From: a virus
Direction: 5' to 3' (one strand)
DNA length: 29,915 nt
IMG/VR virus record: IMGVR_UViG_3300020476_000011
Location: 1-29,915 of that record
The position numbers and the translations under genes are program-made. The notes below the pieces were generated by a model. The model saw only the letters and a program-made list of their open reading frames with translations. It was not told the origin of the DNA and did no database searches. Shown here piece after piece: positions 29,904-29,915 of the stretch. Every line of letters starts with the position of its first letter. The first letter of the stretch is position 1.

Positions 29904-29915
29904 CGTAATTCTCCA

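Noticed and set aside
1-29915. CRISPR array, integrase, IS element or attachment site
   Set aside because: No regularly spaced repeats, recombinase motifs or terminal inverted repeats with a transposase were seen; the two inverted-repeat elements have no coding content.

Overview
The window looks like part of the genome of a T4-like contractile-tailed marine phage (cyanophage/pelagiphage type). The DNA is AT-rich and every supported gene is on the minus strand, packed with 1-20 base gaps or ATGA/TAATG overlaps. The baseplate genes (gp5 spike/OB-fold, PAAR tip, gp25, gp6, probable gp7 and gp8, and a 2201-residue DUF4815-type protein) lie in a T4-like order. The proteins resemble marine T4-like phages more than T4: gp5 has no visible lysozyme domain, gp7 and gp8 are enlarged by repeats, and a CobS-like AAA+ ATPase sits beside a CobT-like metalloprotease/VWA protein. 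The host cannot be fixed from this window. I saw no tRNA, integrase, IS element or CRISPR array. All layout below is given in transcription order, right to left.

Region 1 (about 29.9 to 26.35 kb) is a leftward operon of small accessory genes: a secreted four-cysteine protein, a ParB-like domain protein, and many short proteins, several of them single- or double-span membrane peptides of 24-59 residues. Start and stop codons often overlap, which suggests translational coupling. The operon appears to end at a terminator near 26.24 kb.

Region 2 (26.35 to 20.2 kb) is regulatory and presumably early/middle. It holds three TTGACA-type promoters with exactly 17-base spacers, one a perfect sigma70 consensus. 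Just upstream of two of them lies an imperfect 80-90 bp element with inverted AAGTGGTTGAT arms. There is also a foldable 5' leader with 15-base direct repeats, a foldable element before the CobT-like gene, and a compact multi-hairpin RNA candidate after the CobS-like gene. The proteins include the CobS/CobT-like pair, a SWIM zinc-finger protein, a possible GIY-YIG nuclease and several unknowns.

Region 3 (18.83 kb to the left edge) is the late virion block. A terminator and a T4-type late promoter box (GATAAATA) precede gp5. Two TATAAATA boxes precede gp8. The proteins encoded here should assemble as spike and tip (gp5, PAAR), wedge (gp25, gp6, gp7, gp8) and the outer baseplate/fibre region (2201 aa and the small proteins after it). 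Two short repeat modules recur within and between the three largest wedge/fibre proteins.

The most novel-looking signals are the RNA candidate at 20701-20816, the duplicated inverted-repeat element (22115-22196 and 26047-26136), the structured leader behind the perfect promoter at 25906-26036, and the run of tiny membrane peptides.
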